Counted from the stretch's first letter, positions 34,810 to 50,085 are shown. The stretch: DNA of 64,000 bases from Colletes latitarsis (GCF_051014445.1 NC_135136.1:17378001-17442000); one strand, 5' to 3'. Made by a program: numbers and translations. Notes: generated from the letters alone by a model not told the origin.

Positions 34810-36708
34810 CGAGCCACATGACAGCAAATCCCAGAACTACCCGAGTCATAACCAGCGTCATCCTCTAAAATACTATTCGGAACCAGCTTCTATTGACTGT
34901 TTCAGTGTGGTACCACATTACGACGTGATCCAAACCAAAAAAAACCCAGGATCTGGCCAACAAGTATGCGAGAAATGCGAAAGTATGAGCAAGATGAGGG
35001 CAAATCCCAGACCTAACCGAGACATAACCGGCGTTATCCTCTAGAATATTAATCGCAACCAGGTTTACTTGACTGTTTCGGTGTGGTACCGCATTACCTC
35101 GTGATCCAAACCAAAAAAAGCCCCGGATCTTGCCAACAAGTATGCCAAAGTTGCGAAAGTACGTGCCAGATGAGGGCAAATACCAGACCTAACCCAGACA
35201 TAACCGGCGTTATCCTCTAAAATACTAATCGGAACCAGGTATAATTGACTGTTTCAGTGTGGTACCGCATTACTACGTGATCCAAACCAGAAAAAGGCCA
35301 GGATCTGGCCAACAAGTATGCGAAAAATGCGAAAGTACGAGCCACATGACAGCAAATCCCAGAACTACCCGAGTCATAACCAGCGTCATCCTCTAAAATA
35401 CTATTCGGAACCAGCTTCTATTGACTGTTTCAGTGTGGTACCACATTACGACGTGATCCAAACCAAAAAAAACCCAGGATCTGGCCAACAAGTATGCGAG
35501 AAATGCGAAAGTATGAGCCAGATGATGGCAAATCCCAGACCTAACCGGGACGTAACCGGCGTTATCCTCTAAAACATTAATTGCAACCAGGATTAATTGA
35601 CTGTTTCGGTGTGGAACTTCATTACTCCGGGATCCAAACCAGAAAAAGCCCAGGATCTGGCCAACAAGTATGCGAAAAATGCGAAAGTACGAGCCAGATG
35701 ATGGCAAATCCCAGACCTAACCGGGACGTAACCGGCGTTATCCTCTAAAATACTAATCGGAACCAGCTTTTATTGACTGCTTCAGTTTGGTACCACATTA
35801 CTACGTGATCCAAACCAGAAAAAGCCCAGGATCTGGCCAACAAGTATGCGAGAAATGCGAAAGTATGAGCCAGATGAGGGCAAATCCCAGACCTAACCGA
35901 GACGTAACCGGCGTTATCCTCTAAAATATTAATCGCAACCAGGTTTACTTGACTGTTTCGGTGTGGTACCGCATTACCACGTGATCCAAACCAAAAAAAG
36001 CCCAGGATCTTGCCAACAAGTATGCCAAAGATGCGAAAGTACGAGCCAGGTGAGGGCAAATACCAGACCTTACCCAGACATAACCGGCGTTATCCTCTAA
36101 AATATTAATTGCAACCAGGATTAATTGACTGTTTCGGTGTGGAACTTCATTACTCCGGGATCCAAACCAGAAAAAGCCCAGGATCTGGCCAACAAGTATG
36201 CGAAAAATGCGAAAGTACGAGCCACATGACAGCAAATCCCAGAACTACCCGAGTCATAACCAGCGTCATCCTCTAAAATACTATTCGGAACCAGCTTCTA
36301 TTGACTGTTTCAGTGTGGTACCACATTACGACGTGATCCAAACCAAAAAAAACCCAGGATCTGGCCAACAAGTATGCGAGAAATGCGAAAGTATGAGCCA
36401 GATGAGGGCAAATCCCAGACCTAACCGAGACATAACCGGCGTTATCCTCTAGAATATTAATCGCAACCAGGTTTACTTGACTGTTTCGGTGTGGTACCGC
36501 ATTACCTCGTGATCCAAACCAAAAAAAGCCCCGGATCTTGCCAACAAGTATGCCAAAGTTGCGAAAGTACGTGCCAGATGAGGGCAAATACCAGACCTAA
36601 CCCAGACATAACCGGCGTTATCCTCTAAAATACTAATCGGAACCAGGTATAATTGACTGTTTCAGTGTGGTACCGCATTACTACGTGATCCAAACCAGAA
36701 AAAGGCCA
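34810..36708. repeat. 8-monomer tandem duplication
   Basis: 34,810-35,300 and 36,218-36,708 match at exactly 1,408 bp (8 x 176). Both contain gagccacatgacagc, ccgagtcataacc and the gtacctcgtgatcc-type core. A further partial copy of the same monomers starts near 35,340. Confidence 0.75.
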
Positions 36709-37975
36709 GGATCTGGCCAACAAGTATGCGAGAAATGCGAAAGTACGAGCCAGATGATGGCAAATCCCAGACCTAACCGGGACGTAACCGGCGTTATCCT
36801 CTAAAATATTAATTGCAACCAGGATTAATTGACTGTTTCGGTGTGGAACTTCATTACTCCGGGATCCAAACCAGAAAAAGCCCAGGATCTGGCCAACAAG
36901 TATGCGAACAATGCGAAAGTATGAGCCAGATGAGGGCAAATCCCAGACCTAACCGAGACGTAACCGGCGTTATCCTCTAAAATATTAATCGCAACCAGGT
37001 TCACTTGACTGTTTCGGTGTGGTACCGCATTACCACGTGATCCAAACCAAAAAAAGCCCAGGATCTTGCCAACAAGTATGCCAAAGATGCGAAAGTACGA
37101 GCCAGGTGAGGGCAAATACCAGACCTAACCCAGACTTAACCGGCGTTATCCTCTAAAATATAAATCGGAACCAGGTTTAATTGACTGTTTCAGTGTGGTA
37201 CCACATTACTACGTGATCCAAACCAAAAAGAGCCCAGGATCTTGCCAACAAGTATGCGAAAAATTCGAAAATACGAGCCAGATGACGGCAAATCCCAGAA
37301 CTACCCGAGACATAACCTGCGTTATCCTCTAAAATATTAATTGCAATCAGGTTTAATTGACTGTTTCGGTGTGGAACTTCATTACTCCGGGATCCAAACC
37401 AGAAAAAGCCCAGGATCTGGCCAACATGTATGCGAAAAATGCGAAAGTACGAGCCAGATGATGGCAAATCCCAGACCTAACCGGGACGTAACCGGCGTTA
37501 TCCTCTAAAATACTAACCGGAACCAGGTTTACTTGACTGTTTCGGTGTGGTACCGCATTACCACGTGATCCAATCCAGAAAAAGGCCAGGATCTGGCCAA
37601 CAAGTTTGCGAAAAATGCGAAAGTACGAGCCAGATGAGGGCAAATACCAGACCTAACCCAGACATAACCGGCGTTATCCTCCAAAATATTCATTACAACC
37701 AGGTTTAATTGACTGCATCGGTGTGGAACCATATAACGACGGGATCCAAACCACAAAAAGCCCAAGATCTGGCCAACAAGTACGCGAAAATTACGAAAGC
37801 ACGAGACGGATGAGGGCAAATCCGTGACCTAACCGAGACATAACCGGCGTTATCCTCTAAAATATTAATCGCAACCAGGTTTAATTGAGTGTTTCAGTGT
37901 GATACCACATTACTACGTGGTCCAAGCCAGAAAAAGGCCAGGATCTGGCAAACAAGTATACGAAGTCGCGAAAGT

Positions 37976-39010
37976 ATGAGCCAGATGATTGCAAATACCA
38001 GAACTAACCAAGACGTAACCTGCGTTATCCTCCAGAATACCTTTCGGAACCAGATTCTATTGACCGCTTCAGTGTGGTACCACATTACAACGTGGTCCAA
38101 ACCAGAAAAAGCCCAGTATCTGGCCAACAAGTATGCGAAAAATGCGAAAGTACGAGCAGGATGATGGCAAATCCCAGACCTAACCGAGACATAACCGGCG
38201 TTATCCTCTAAAATATTAATCGCAACCAGGTTTAATTGACTGTTTCAGTGTGGTACCACATTACAACGTGGTCCAAGCCTGAAAAAGGCCAGGATCTGGC
38301 CAACAAGTATGCCAATGATGCGAAAGTACGAGCCAGGTGAGGGCAAATACCAGACCTAACCCAGACTTAACCGGCGTTATCCTCTAAAATATAAATCGGA
38401 ACCAGGTTTAATTGACTGTTTCAGTGTGGTACCACATTACTACGTGATCCAAACCAAAAAGAGCCCAGGATCTTGCCAACAAGTATGCGAAAAATTCGAA
38501 AATACGAGCCAGATGACGGCAAATCCCAGAACTACCCGAGACATAACCTGCGTTATCCTCTAAAATATTAATTGCAATCAGGTTTAATTGACTGCTTCGG
38601 TGTGGAACTTCATTACTACGGGATCCAAACCAGAAAAAGCCCAGGATCTGGCCAACAAGTATGCGAAAAACGCGAAAGTATGAGCCAGATGATTGCAAAT
38701 ACCAGAACTAACCAAGACGTAACCTGCGTTATCCTCCAGAATACCTTTCGGAACCAGATTCTATTGACCGCTTCAGTGTGGTACCACATTACAACGTGGT
38801 CCAAACCAGAAAAAGCCCAGTATCTGGCCAACAAGTATGCGAAAAATGCGAAAGTACGAGCAGGATGATGGCAAATCCCAGACCTAACCGAGACATAACC
38901 GGCGTTATCCTCTAAAATATTAATCGCAACCAGGTTTAATTGACTGTTTCAGTGTGGTACCACATTACAACGTGGTCCAAGCCTGAAAAAGGCCAGGATC
39001 TGGCCAACAA
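37976..39010. repeat. 4-monomer tandem duplication
   Basis: 37,976-38,306 and 38,680-39,010 match at 704 bp (4 x 176). They share the variants ccagaatacctttcgg, attgaccgcttc and gtacgagcaggatg. A third copy lies at about 42,900-43,230 (spacing 4,221 bp from the second). Confidence 0.75.
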
Positions 39011-41300
39011 GTATGCGAAAAATGCGAAAATACGAGCTAGATGACGGCAAATCCCAGACCTACCCGAGACATAACCGGCGTTATCCTCTAAAATATTAAT
39101 CGCAACCAGGTTTAATTGACTGTTTCTGTGTGATACCACATTACTACGTGGTCCAAGCCAGAAAAAGGCCAGGATCTGGCAAACAAGTATACGAAATCGC
39201 GAAAGTATGAGGCAGATGGTTGCAAATACCAGAACTAACCCAGACATAACCAGCGTCATCCTCTAAAATACTATTCGGAACCAGCTTCTATTGACTGTTT
39301 CTGTGTGGTACCATATTACTACGTGATCCAAACCTGAAAAAACCCTGGATTTGGCCAAGAAGTATGCGAAAATCGCGATAGTACGAGCCAGATAATTGCA
39401 AATACCAGAACTAACCCAGACATAACCAGCGTTATCCTCTAAAATACTAATAGGAACCAGCTTTTATTGACTGTTTCAGTCTGGTACGACATTACTACGT
39501 GATCCAAACCAGAAAAAGCCCAGGATCTGGCCAACAAGTTTGCGAAAACTGCGAAAGTACGAGCCAGATGAGGGCAAATACCAGACCTAACCCAGACATA
39601 ACCGGCGTTATCCTCTAAAATATTAATCGCAACCAGGTTTAATTGATTGTTTCAGTGTGGTACCACATTACTACGTGATCCAAACCAAAAAAAGCCCAGG
39701 ATCTTGCCAACGAGTATGCGAAAAATTCAAAAATACGAGCCAGATGACGGCAAATCCCAGAACTACCCGAGACATAACCGGCGTTATCCTCTAAAATATT
39801 AATTGCAACCAGGTTTAATTGACTGTTTCGGTGTGGAACTTCATTACTCCGGGATCCAAACCAGAAAAAGCCCAGGATCTGGCCAACAAGTATGCGAAAA
39901 ATGCGAAAGTACGAGCCAGATGATGGCAAATCCCAGACCTAACCGGGACGTAACCGGCGTTATCCTCTAAAATACTAATCGGAACCAGCTTTTATTGACT
40001 GCTTCAGTTTGGTACCACATTACTACGTGATCCAAACCAGAAAAAGCCCAGGATCTGGCCAACAAGTATGCGAGAAATGCGAAAGTATGAGCCAGATGAG
40101 GGCAAATACCAGACCTAACCCAGACTTAACCGGCGTTATCCTCTAAAATATTAATCGGAACCAGGTTTAATTGACTGTTTCAGTGTGGTACCACATTACT
40201 ACGTGATCCAAACCAAAAAAAACCCAGGATCTTGCCAACAAGTATGCGAAAAATGCGAAAGTACGAGCCAGATGATTGCAAATACCAGAACTAACCCAAA
40301 CATAACCAGCGTTATCCTCGAAAATATTCATTACAACCAGGTTTAATTGACTGCATCGGTGTGGAACCATATTACGACGGGATCCAAACCACAAAAAACC
40401 CAAGATCTGGCCAACAAGTACGCGAAAATTACGAAAGCACGAGACGGATGAGGGCAAATCCGTGACCTAACCGAGACATAACCGGCGTTATCCTCTAAAA
40501 TATTAATCGCAACCAGGTTTAATTGAGTGTTTCAGTGTGATACCACATTACTACGTGGTCCAAGCCAGAAAAAGGCCAGGATCTGGCAAACAAGTATACG
40601 AAGTCGCGAAAGTATGAGGCAGATGGTTGCAAATACCGGAACTAACCCAGACATAACCAGCGTCATCCTCTAAAATACTATTCGGAACCAGCTTCTATTG
40701 ACTGTTTCTGTGTGGTGTCATATTACTACGAGATCCAAACCTGAAAAAACCCTGGATCTGGCCAAGAAGTATGCGAAAAACGCGATAGTATTAGCCAGAT
40801 AATTGCATATACCAGAACTAACCCTGACATAACCAGCGTTATCCTCTAAAATACTAATAGGAACCAGCTTTTATTGACTGTTTCAGTCTGGTACGACATT
40901 ACTACGTGATCCAAACCAGAAAAAGCCCAGGATCTGGCCAACAAGTATGCGAGAAATGCGAAAGTATGAGCCAGATGAGGGCAAATCCCAGACCTAACCG
41001 AGACATAACCGGCGTTATCCTCTAAAATATTAATCGCAACCTGGTTTACATGACTGTTTCGGTGTGGTACCGCATTACCACGTGATCCAATCCAGAAAAA
41101 GGCCAGGATCTGGCCAACAAGTTTGCGAAAAATGCGAAAGTACGAGCCAGATGTGGGCAAATACCAGACCTAACCCAGACATAACCGGCGTTATCCTCTA
41201 AAATACTAACCGGAACCAGGTATAATTGACTGTTTCAGTGTGGTACCGCATTACTACGTGATCCAAACCAGAAAAAGGCCAGGATCTGGCCAACAAGTAT
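38880..41300. repeat. 24-29 monomer spaced block, copy 1
   Basis: This block matches 43,101-46,400 with spacing rising in steps (4,221, 4,397, 4,573, then 5,100 bp), as monomers were gained in the right copy. The pair shares aatcgcgatagtacg and cagtctggtacgac variants. Confidence 0.78.
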
Positions 41301-43100
41301 GCGAAAAATGCGAAAGTACGAGCCAGATGATGGCAAATCCCAGACCTAACCGGGACGTAACCGGCGTTATCCTCTAAAATATTAATTGCAACCAGGATTA
41401 ATTGACTGTTTCGGTGTGGAACTTCATTACTCCGGGATCCAAACCAGAAAAAGCCCAGGATCTGGCCAACAAGTATGCGAAAAATGCGAAAGTACGAGCC
41501 AGATGATGGCAAATCCCAGACCTAACCGGGACGTAACCGGCGTTATCCTCTAAAATACTAATCGGAACCAGCTTTTATTGACTGCTTCAGTTTGGTACCA
41601 CATTACTACGTGATCCAAACCAGAAAAAGCCCAGGATCTGGCCAACAAGTATGCGAGAAATGCGAAAGTATGAGCCAGATGAGGGCAAATCCCAGACCTA
41701 ACCGAGACGTAACCGGCGTTATCCTCTAAAATATTAATCGCAACCAGGTTTACTTGACTGTTTCGGTGTGGTACCGCATTACCACGTGATCCAAACCAAA
41801 AAAAGCCCAGGATCTTGCCAACAAGTATGCCAAAGATGCGAAAGTACGAGCCAGGTGAGGGCAAATACCAGACCTAACCCAGACTTAACCGGCGTTATCC
41901 TCTAAAATATAAATCGGAACCAGGTTTAATTGACTGTTTCAGTGTGGTACCACATTACTACGTGATCCAAACCAAAAAGAGCCCAGGATCTTGCCAACAA
42001 GTATGCGAAAAATTCGAAAATACGAGCCAGATGACGGCAAATCCCAGAACTACCCGAGACATAACCGGCGTTATCCTCTAAAATACTAATCGGAACCAGC
42101 TTTTATTGACTGCTTCAGTTTGGTACCACATTACTACGTTATCCAAACCAGAAAAAGCCCAGGATCTGGCCAACAAGTATGCGAGAAATGCGAAAGTATG
42201 AGCCAGATGAGGGCAAATCCCAGACCTAACCGAGACGTAACCGGCGTTATCCTCTAAAATATTAATTGCAACCAGGATTAATTGACTGTTTCGGTGTGGA
42301 ACTTCATTACTCCGGGATCCAAACCAGAAAAAGCCCAGGATCTGGCCAACATGTATGCGAAAAATGCGAAAGTACGAGCCAGATGATGGCAAATCCCAGA
42401 CCTAACCGGGACGTAACCGGCGTTATCCTCTAAAATACTAATCGGAACCAGCTTTTAGTGACTGTTTCAGTGTGGTACCACATTACTACGTGATCCAAAC
42501 CAGAAAAAGGCCAGGATCTGGCCAACAAGTATGCGAGAAATGCGAAAGTATGAGCCAGATGAGGGCAAATCCCAGACCTACCCGAGACATAACCGGCGTT
42601 ATCCTCTAAAATATTAATCGCAACCAGGTTTAATTGACTGTTTCAGTGTGATACCACATTCCTACGTGGTCCAAACCAGAAAAAGCCCAGGATCTGGCCA
42701 ACACGTATGCGAGAAATGCGAAAGTATGAGCCAGATGAGGGCAAATCCCAGACCTAACCGAGACATAACGGTCGTTATCCTCTAAAATATTAATCGCAAC
42801 CAGGTTTAATTGACTGTTTCAGTGTGATACCACATTACTACGTGGTCCAAGCCAGGAAAAGGCCAGGATCTGGCAAACAAGTATACGAAATCGCGAAAGT
42901 ATGAGCCAGATGGTTGCAAATACCAGAACTAACCAAGACGTAACCTGCGTTATCCTCCAGAATACCTTTCGGAACCAGATTCTATTGACCGCTTCAGTGT
43001 GGTACCACATTACAACGTGGTCCAAACCAGAAAAAGCCCAGTATCTGGCCAACAAGTATGCGAAAAATGCGAAAGTACGAGCAGGATGATGGCAAATCCC

Positions 43101-46100
43101 AGACCTAACCGAGACATAACCGTCGTTATCCTCTAAAATATTAATCGCAACCAGGTTTAATTGACTGTTTCAGTGTGGTACCACATTACAACGTGGTCCA
43201 AGCCTGAAAAAGGCCAGGATCTGGCCAACAAGTATGCGAAAAATGCGAAAATACGAGCTAGATGACGGCAAATCCCAGACCTACCCGAGACATAACCGGC
43301 GTTATCCTCTAAAATATTAATCGCAACCAGGTGTAATTGACTGTTTCTGTGTGATACCACATTACTACGTGGTCCAAGCCAGAAAAAGGCCAGGATCTGG
43401 CAAACAAGTATACGAAATCGCGAAAGTATGAGGCAGATGGTTGCAAATACCAGAACTAACCCAGACATAACCAGCGTCATCCTCTAAAATACTATTCGGA
43501 ACCAGCTTCTATTGACTGTTTCTGTGTGGTACCATATTACTACGTGATCCAAACCTGAAAAAACCCTGGATCTGGCCAAGAAGTATGCGAAAATCGCGAT
43601 AGTACGAGCCAGATAATTGCAAATACCAGAACTAACCCAGACATAACCAGCGTTATCCTCTAAAATACTAATAGGAACCAGCTTTTATTGACTGTTTCAG
43701 TCTGGTACGACATTACTACGTGTTCCAAACCAGAAAAAGCCCAGGATCTGGCCAACAAGTTTGCGAAAAATGCGAAAGTATGAGCCAGATGAGGGCAAAT
43801 CCCAGACCTAACCGAGACATAACCGGCGTTATCCTCTAGAATATTAATCGCAACCAGGTTTACTTGACTGTTTCGGTGTGGTACCGCATTACCACGTGAT
43901 CCAAACCAAAAAAAGCCCCGGATCTTGTCAACAAGTATGCCAAAGTTGCGAAAGTACGAGCCAGATGAGGGCAAATACCAGACCTAACCCAGACATAACC
44001 GGCGTTATCCTCTAAAATATTAATCGCAACCAGGTTTAATTGATTGTTTCAGTGTGGTACCACATTACTACGTGATCCAAACCAAAAAAAGCCCAGGATC
44101 TTGCCAACGAGTATGCGAAAAATTCAAAAATACGAGCCAGATGACGGCAAATCCCAGAACTACCCGAGACATAACCGGCGTTATCCTCTAAAATATTAAT
44201 TGCAACCAGGTTTAATTGACTGTTTCGGTGTGGAACTTCATTACTCCGGGATCCAAACCAGAAAAAGCCCAGGATCTGGCCAACAAGTATGCGAAAAATG
44301 CGAAAGTACGAGCCAGATGATGGCAAATCCCAGACCTAACCGGGACGTAACCGGCGTTATCCTCTAAAATACTAATCGGAACCAGCTTTTATTGACTGCT
44401 TCAGTTTGGTACCACATTACTACGTGATCCAAACCAGAAAAAGCCCAGGATCTGGCCAACAAGTATGCGAGAAATGCGAAAGTATGAGCCAGATGAGGGC
44501 AAATCCCAGACCTAACCGAGACGTAACCGGCGTTATCCTCTAAAATATTAATCGCAACCAGGTTTACTTGACTGTTTCGGTGTGGTACCGTATTACCACG
44601 TGATCCAAATCAAAAAAAGCCCAGGACCTTGCCAACAAGTATGCCAAAGATGCGAAAGAACGAGCCAGGTGAGGGCAAATACCAGACCTAACCCAGACTT
44701 AACCGGCGTTATCCTCTAAAATATTAATCGGAACCAGGTTTAATTGACTGTTTCAGTGTGGTACCACATTACTACGTGATCCAAACCAAAAAAAACCCAG
44801 GATCTTGCCAACAAGTATGCGAAAAATGCGAAAGTACGAGCCAGATGATTGCAAATACCAGAACTAACCCAAACATAACCAGCGTTATCCTCCAAAATAT
44901 TCATTACAACCAGGTTTAATTGACTGCATCGGTGTGGAACCATATTACGACGGGATCCAAACCACAAAAAACCCAAGATCTGGCCAACAAGTACGCGAAA
45001 ATTACGAAAGCACGAGACGGAGGAGGGCAAATCCGTGACCTAACCGAGACATAACCGGCGTTATCCTCTAAAATATTAATCGCAACCAGGTTTATTTGAC
45101 TGTTTCAGTGTTATACCACATTACTACGTGGTCCAAGCCAGAAAAATGCCAGGATCTGGCAGACAAGTATACGAAATCGCGAAAGTATGAGCCAGATGGT
45201 TGCAAATACCAGAACTAACCCAGACGTAACCTGCGTTATCCTCTAAAATATTAATCGCAACCAGGTTTAATTGACTGTTTCGGTGTGGAACTTCATTACT
45301 ACGGGATCCAAACCAGAAAAAACCCAGGATCTGGCCAACCACTATGCGAAAAACGCGAAAGTATGAGCCAGATGATTGCAAATACCAGAACTAACGAAGA
45401 CGTAACCTGCGTTATCCTCCGGAATACCTATCGGAACCAGATTCTATTGACGGCTTCAGTGTGGTACCACATTACAACGTGGTCCAAACCAGAAAAAGGC
45501 CAGGATCTGGCCAACAAGTATGCGAAAAATGCGAGAATACGAGCCAGATGACGGCAAATCCCAGACCTACCCGAGACATAACCGGCGTTATTCTCTAAAA
45601 TATTAATCGCAACCAGGTTTAATTGAGTGTTTCAGTGTGATACCACATTACTACGTGGTCCAAGCCAGAAAAAGGCCAGGATCTGGCAAACAAGTATACG
45701 AAGTCGCGAAAGTATGAGGCAGATGGTTGCAAATACCGGAACTAACCCAGACATAACCAGCGTCATCCTCTAAAATACTATTCGGAACCAGCTTCTATTG
45801 ACTGTTTCTGTGTGGTGTCATATTACTACGAGATCCAAACCTGAAAAAACCCTGGATCTGGCCAAGAAGTATGCGAAAAACGCGATAGTATTAGCCAGAT
45901 AATTGCATATACCAGAACTAACCCTGACATAACCAGCGTTATCCTCTAAAATACTAATAGGAACCAGCTTTTATTGACTGTTTCAGTCTGGTACGACATT
46001 ACTACGTGATCCAAACCAGAAAAAGCCCAGGATCTGGCCAACAAGTATGCGAGAAATGCGAAAGTATGAGCCAGATGAGGGCAAATCCCAGACCTAACCG

Positions 46101-46400
46101 AGACATAACCGGCGTTATCCTCTAAAATATTAATCGCAACCTGTTTTACTTGACTGTTTCGGTGTGGTACCGCATTACCACGTGATCCAATCCAGAAAAA
46201 GGCCAGGATCTGGCCAACAAGTTTGCGAAAAATGCGAAAGTACGAGCCAGATGAGGGCAAATACCAGACCTAACCCAGACATAACCGGCGTTATCCTCTA
46301 AAATACTAACCGGAACCAGGTATAATTGACTGTTTCAGTGTGGTACCGCATTACTACGTGATCCAAACCAGAAAAAGGCCAGGATCTGGCCAACAAGTAT
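43101..46400. repeat. 24-29 monomer spaced block, copy 2
   Basis: This is the partner of 38,880-41,300. It overlaps the 29-35 kb / 44.5-50 kb duplication, so this region took part in at least two separate duplication events. Confidence 0.78.
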
Positions 46401-49400
46401 GCCTAAGATGCGAAAGTCCGAGCCAGATGAGGGCAAATACCAGACCTAACCCAGACATAACCGGCGTATCCTCTAAAATATTAATCGGAACCAGGTTTAA
46501 TTGACTGTTTCAGTGTGGATCCACATTACTACGTGGTCCAAACCAGAAAAAGCCCAGTATCTGGCCAACAAGTATGCGAAAAATGCGAAAGTACGAGCCA
46601 GATGATGGCAAATCCCAGACCTAACCGAGACATAACCGGCGTTATCCTCTAAAATATTAATCGCAACCAGGTTTAATTGACTGTTTCAGTGTGGTACCAC
46701 ATTACTACGTGATCCAAACCAAAAAAAGCCCAGGATCTTGCCAACAAGTATGCGAAAAATTCGAAAATACGAGCCAGATGACGGCAAATCCCAGAACTAC
46801 CCGAGACATAACCTGCGTTATCCTCTAAAATATTAATTGCAACCAGGTTTAATTGACTGTTTCGGTGTGGAACTTCATTACTCCGGGATCCAAACCAGAA
46901 AAAGCCCAGGATCTGGCCAACAAGTATGCGAAAAATGCGAAAGTACGAGCCAGATGATGGCAAATCCCAGACCTAACCGGGACGTAACCGGCGTTATCCT
47001 CTAAAATACTAATCGGAACCAGCTTTTATTGACTGCTTCAGTTTGGTACCACATTACTACGTGATCCAAACCAGAAAAAGCCCAGGATCTGGCCAACAAG
47101 TATGCGAGAAATGCGAAAGTATGAGGCAGATGGGGGCAAATCCCAGACCTAACCGAGACGTAACCGGCGTTATCCTCTAAAATATTAATCGCAACCAGGT
47201 TTACTTGACTGTTTCGGTGTGGTACCGCATTACCACGTGATCCAAACCAAAAAAAGCACAGGATCTTGCCAACAAGTATGCCAAAGATGCGAAAGTACGA
47301 GCCAGGTGAGGGCAAATACCAGACCTAACCCAGACTTAACCGGCGTTATCCTCTAAAATATTAATCGGAACCAGGTTTAATTGACTGTTTCAGTGTGGTA
47401 CCACATTACTACGTGATCCAAACCAAAAAAAACCCAGGATCTTGCCTACAAGTATGCGAAAAATGCGAAAGTACGAGCCACATGATTGCAAATACCAGAA
47501 CTAACCCAAACATAACCAGCGTTATCCTCCAAAATATTCATTACAACCAGGTTTAATTGACTGCATCGGTGTGGAACCACATTACGACGGGATCCAAACC
47601 ACAAAAAACCCAAGATCTGGCCAACAAGTACGCGAAAATTACGAAAGCACGAGACAGATGAGGGCAAATCCCTGACCTAACCGAGACATAACGGGCGTTA
47701 TCCTCTAAAATATTAATCGCAACCAGGTTTAATTGTCTGTTTCGGTGTGGATCCACATTACTACGGGATCCAAACCAGAAAAAGGCCAAGATCTGACCAA
47801 CAAGTATGCGAAAAATGCGAAAGTACGAGCCAGATGATGGCAAATCCCAGACCTAACCGAGACATAACCGGCGTTATCCTCTAAAATATTAATCGCAACC
47901 AGGTTTAATTGACTGTTTCGGTGTGGAACTTCATTACTACGGGATCCAAACCAGGAAAAACCCAGGATCCGGCCAACAAGTATGCGAAAAATGCGAAAAT
48001 ACGAGCCAGATGACGGCAAATCCCAGACCTACCCGAGACATAACCGGCGTTATCCTCTAAAATATTAATCGCAACCAGGTTTAATTGACTGTTTCAGTGT
48101 TATACCACATTACTACGTGGTCCAAGCCAGAAAAATGCCAGGATCTGGCAAACAAGTATACGAAATCGCGAAAGTATGAGCCAGATGGTTGCAAATACCA
48201 GAACTAACCCAGACGTAACCTGCGTTATCCTCTAAAATATTAATCGCAACCAGGTTTAATTGACTGTTTCGGTGTGGAACTTCATTACTATGGGATCCAA
48301 ACCAGAAAAAACCCAGGATCTGGCCAACAAGTATGCGAAAAACGCGAAAGTATGAGCCAGATGATTGCAAATACCAGAACTAACCAAGACGTAACCTGCG
48401 TTATCCTCCGGAATACCTTTCGGAACCAGCCTCTATTGACTGTTTCTGTGTGGTACCATATTACTACGTGATCCAAACCTGAAAAAACCCTGGATCTGGC
48501 CAAGAAGTATGCGAAAAACGCGATAGTATGATCCAGATAATTGCAAATACCAGAACTAACCCAGACATAACCAGCGTTATCCTCTAAAATACTAATAGGA
48601 GCCAGCTTTTAGTAACTGTTTCAGTGTGGTACCACATTACTACGTGATCCAAACCAGAAAAAGGCCAGGATCTGGCCAACAAGTATGCGAGAAATGCGAA
48701 AGTATGAGCCAGATGAGGGCAAATCCCAGACCTACCCGAGACATAACCGGCGTTATCCTCTAAAATACTAACCGGAACCAGGTTTAATTGACTGCTTCAG
48801 TGTGGTACCGCATTACTACGTGATCCAATCCAGAAAAAGGCCAGAATCTGGCCAACAAGTTTGCGAAAAATGCGAAAGTACGAGGCAGATGATGGCAAAT
48901 GCCAGACCTAACCCAGACATAACCGGCGTTATCCTCTAAAATACTAACCGGAACCAGGTTTAATTAACTGTTTCAGTGTGGTACCGCATTACTACGTGAT
49001 CCAAACCAGAAATAGGCCAGGATCTGGCCAACAAGTATGCCAAAGATGCGAAAGTACGAGACAGATGAGGGCAAATACCAGACCTAACCCAGACATAACC
49101 GTTGTTATCCTCCAAAATATTAATCGGAACCAGGTTTAAATGACTGTTTCAGTGTGGATCCACATTACTACGTGATCCAAACCAGAAAAAGCCAAGTATC
49201 TGGCCAACAAGTATGCGAAAAATGCGAAAGTACGAGCCAGATGATAGCAAATCCCAGACCTAACCGAGACATAACCGGCGTTATCCTCTAAAATATTAAT
49301 CGCAACCAGGTTTAATTGACTGTTTCAGTGTGGTACCACATTACTACGTGATCCAAACCAAAAAAAGCCCAGGATCTTGCCAACAAGTATGCGAAAAATT

Positions 49401-50085
49401 CGAAAATACGAGACAGATGACGGCAAATCCCAGAACTACCCGAGACATAACCGGCGTTATCCTCTAAAATATTAATCGCAACCAGGTTTAATTGACTGTT
49501 TCGGTGTGGAACTTCATTACCACGGGATCCAAACCAGAAAAAACCCAGGATCTGGCCAACAAGTATGCGAAAAATGCAAAAATACGAGCCACATGACAGC
49601 AAATCCCAGAACTACCCGAGTCATAACCAGCGTCATCCTCTAAAATACTATTCGGAACCAGCTTCTATTGACTGTTTCAGTGTGGTACCACATTACGACG
49701 TGATCCAAACCAAAAAAAACCCAGGATCTGGCCAACAAGTATGCGAGAAATGCGAAAGTATGAGCCAGATGAGGGCAAATCCCAGACCTAACCGAGACAT
49801 AACCGGCGTTATCCTCTAGAATATTAATCGCAACCAGGTTTATTTGACTGTTTCGGTGTGGTACCGCATTACCACGTGATCCAAACCAAAAAAAGCCCCG
49901 GATCTTGTCAACAAGTATGCCAAAGTTGCGAAAGTACGAGCCAGATGAGGGCAAATACCAGACCTAACCCAGACATAACCGGCGTTATCCTCTAAAATAC
50001 TAACCGGAACCAGGTATAATTGACTGATTCAGTGTGGTACCGCATTACTACGTGATCCAAACCAGAAAAAGGCCAGGATCTGGCC
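44510..50085. repeat. Long non-adjacent duplication, copy without the retrotransposon
   Basis: This is the partner of 29,240-35,310. It has the same monomer order, including the rare gtaccgtattaccacg core and the ccggaatacc variant, but lacks the insert and contains several extra monomers. Confidence 0.85.
47825..47838. other. Empty (pre-insertion) site paralogue
   Basis: This is the paralogous position of the LINE target. The sequence reads gtacgagccagatgatggc without interruption, and both flanks match the insert's flanks (spacing 15,622 bp on the left, 14,423 bp on the right). It serves as an internal control for the insertion boundaries. Confidence 0.9.

Larger units (their letters stand above)
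29240..35310. repeat. Long non-adjacent duplication, copy carrying the retrotransposon
   Basis: This block matches 44,510-50,085. Spacing is 15,270 bp up to about 31.7 kb, 15,622 bp up to the insert, 14,423 bp just after it, and then 14,599 and 14,775 bp. The steps are multiples of 176 bp (monomers gained by the right copy) except the 1,199-bp step, which is exactly the retrotransposon plus one target-site duplication. Flanks of the insert differ from the partner by only a handful of substitutions over about 700 bp. Confidence 0.85.
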
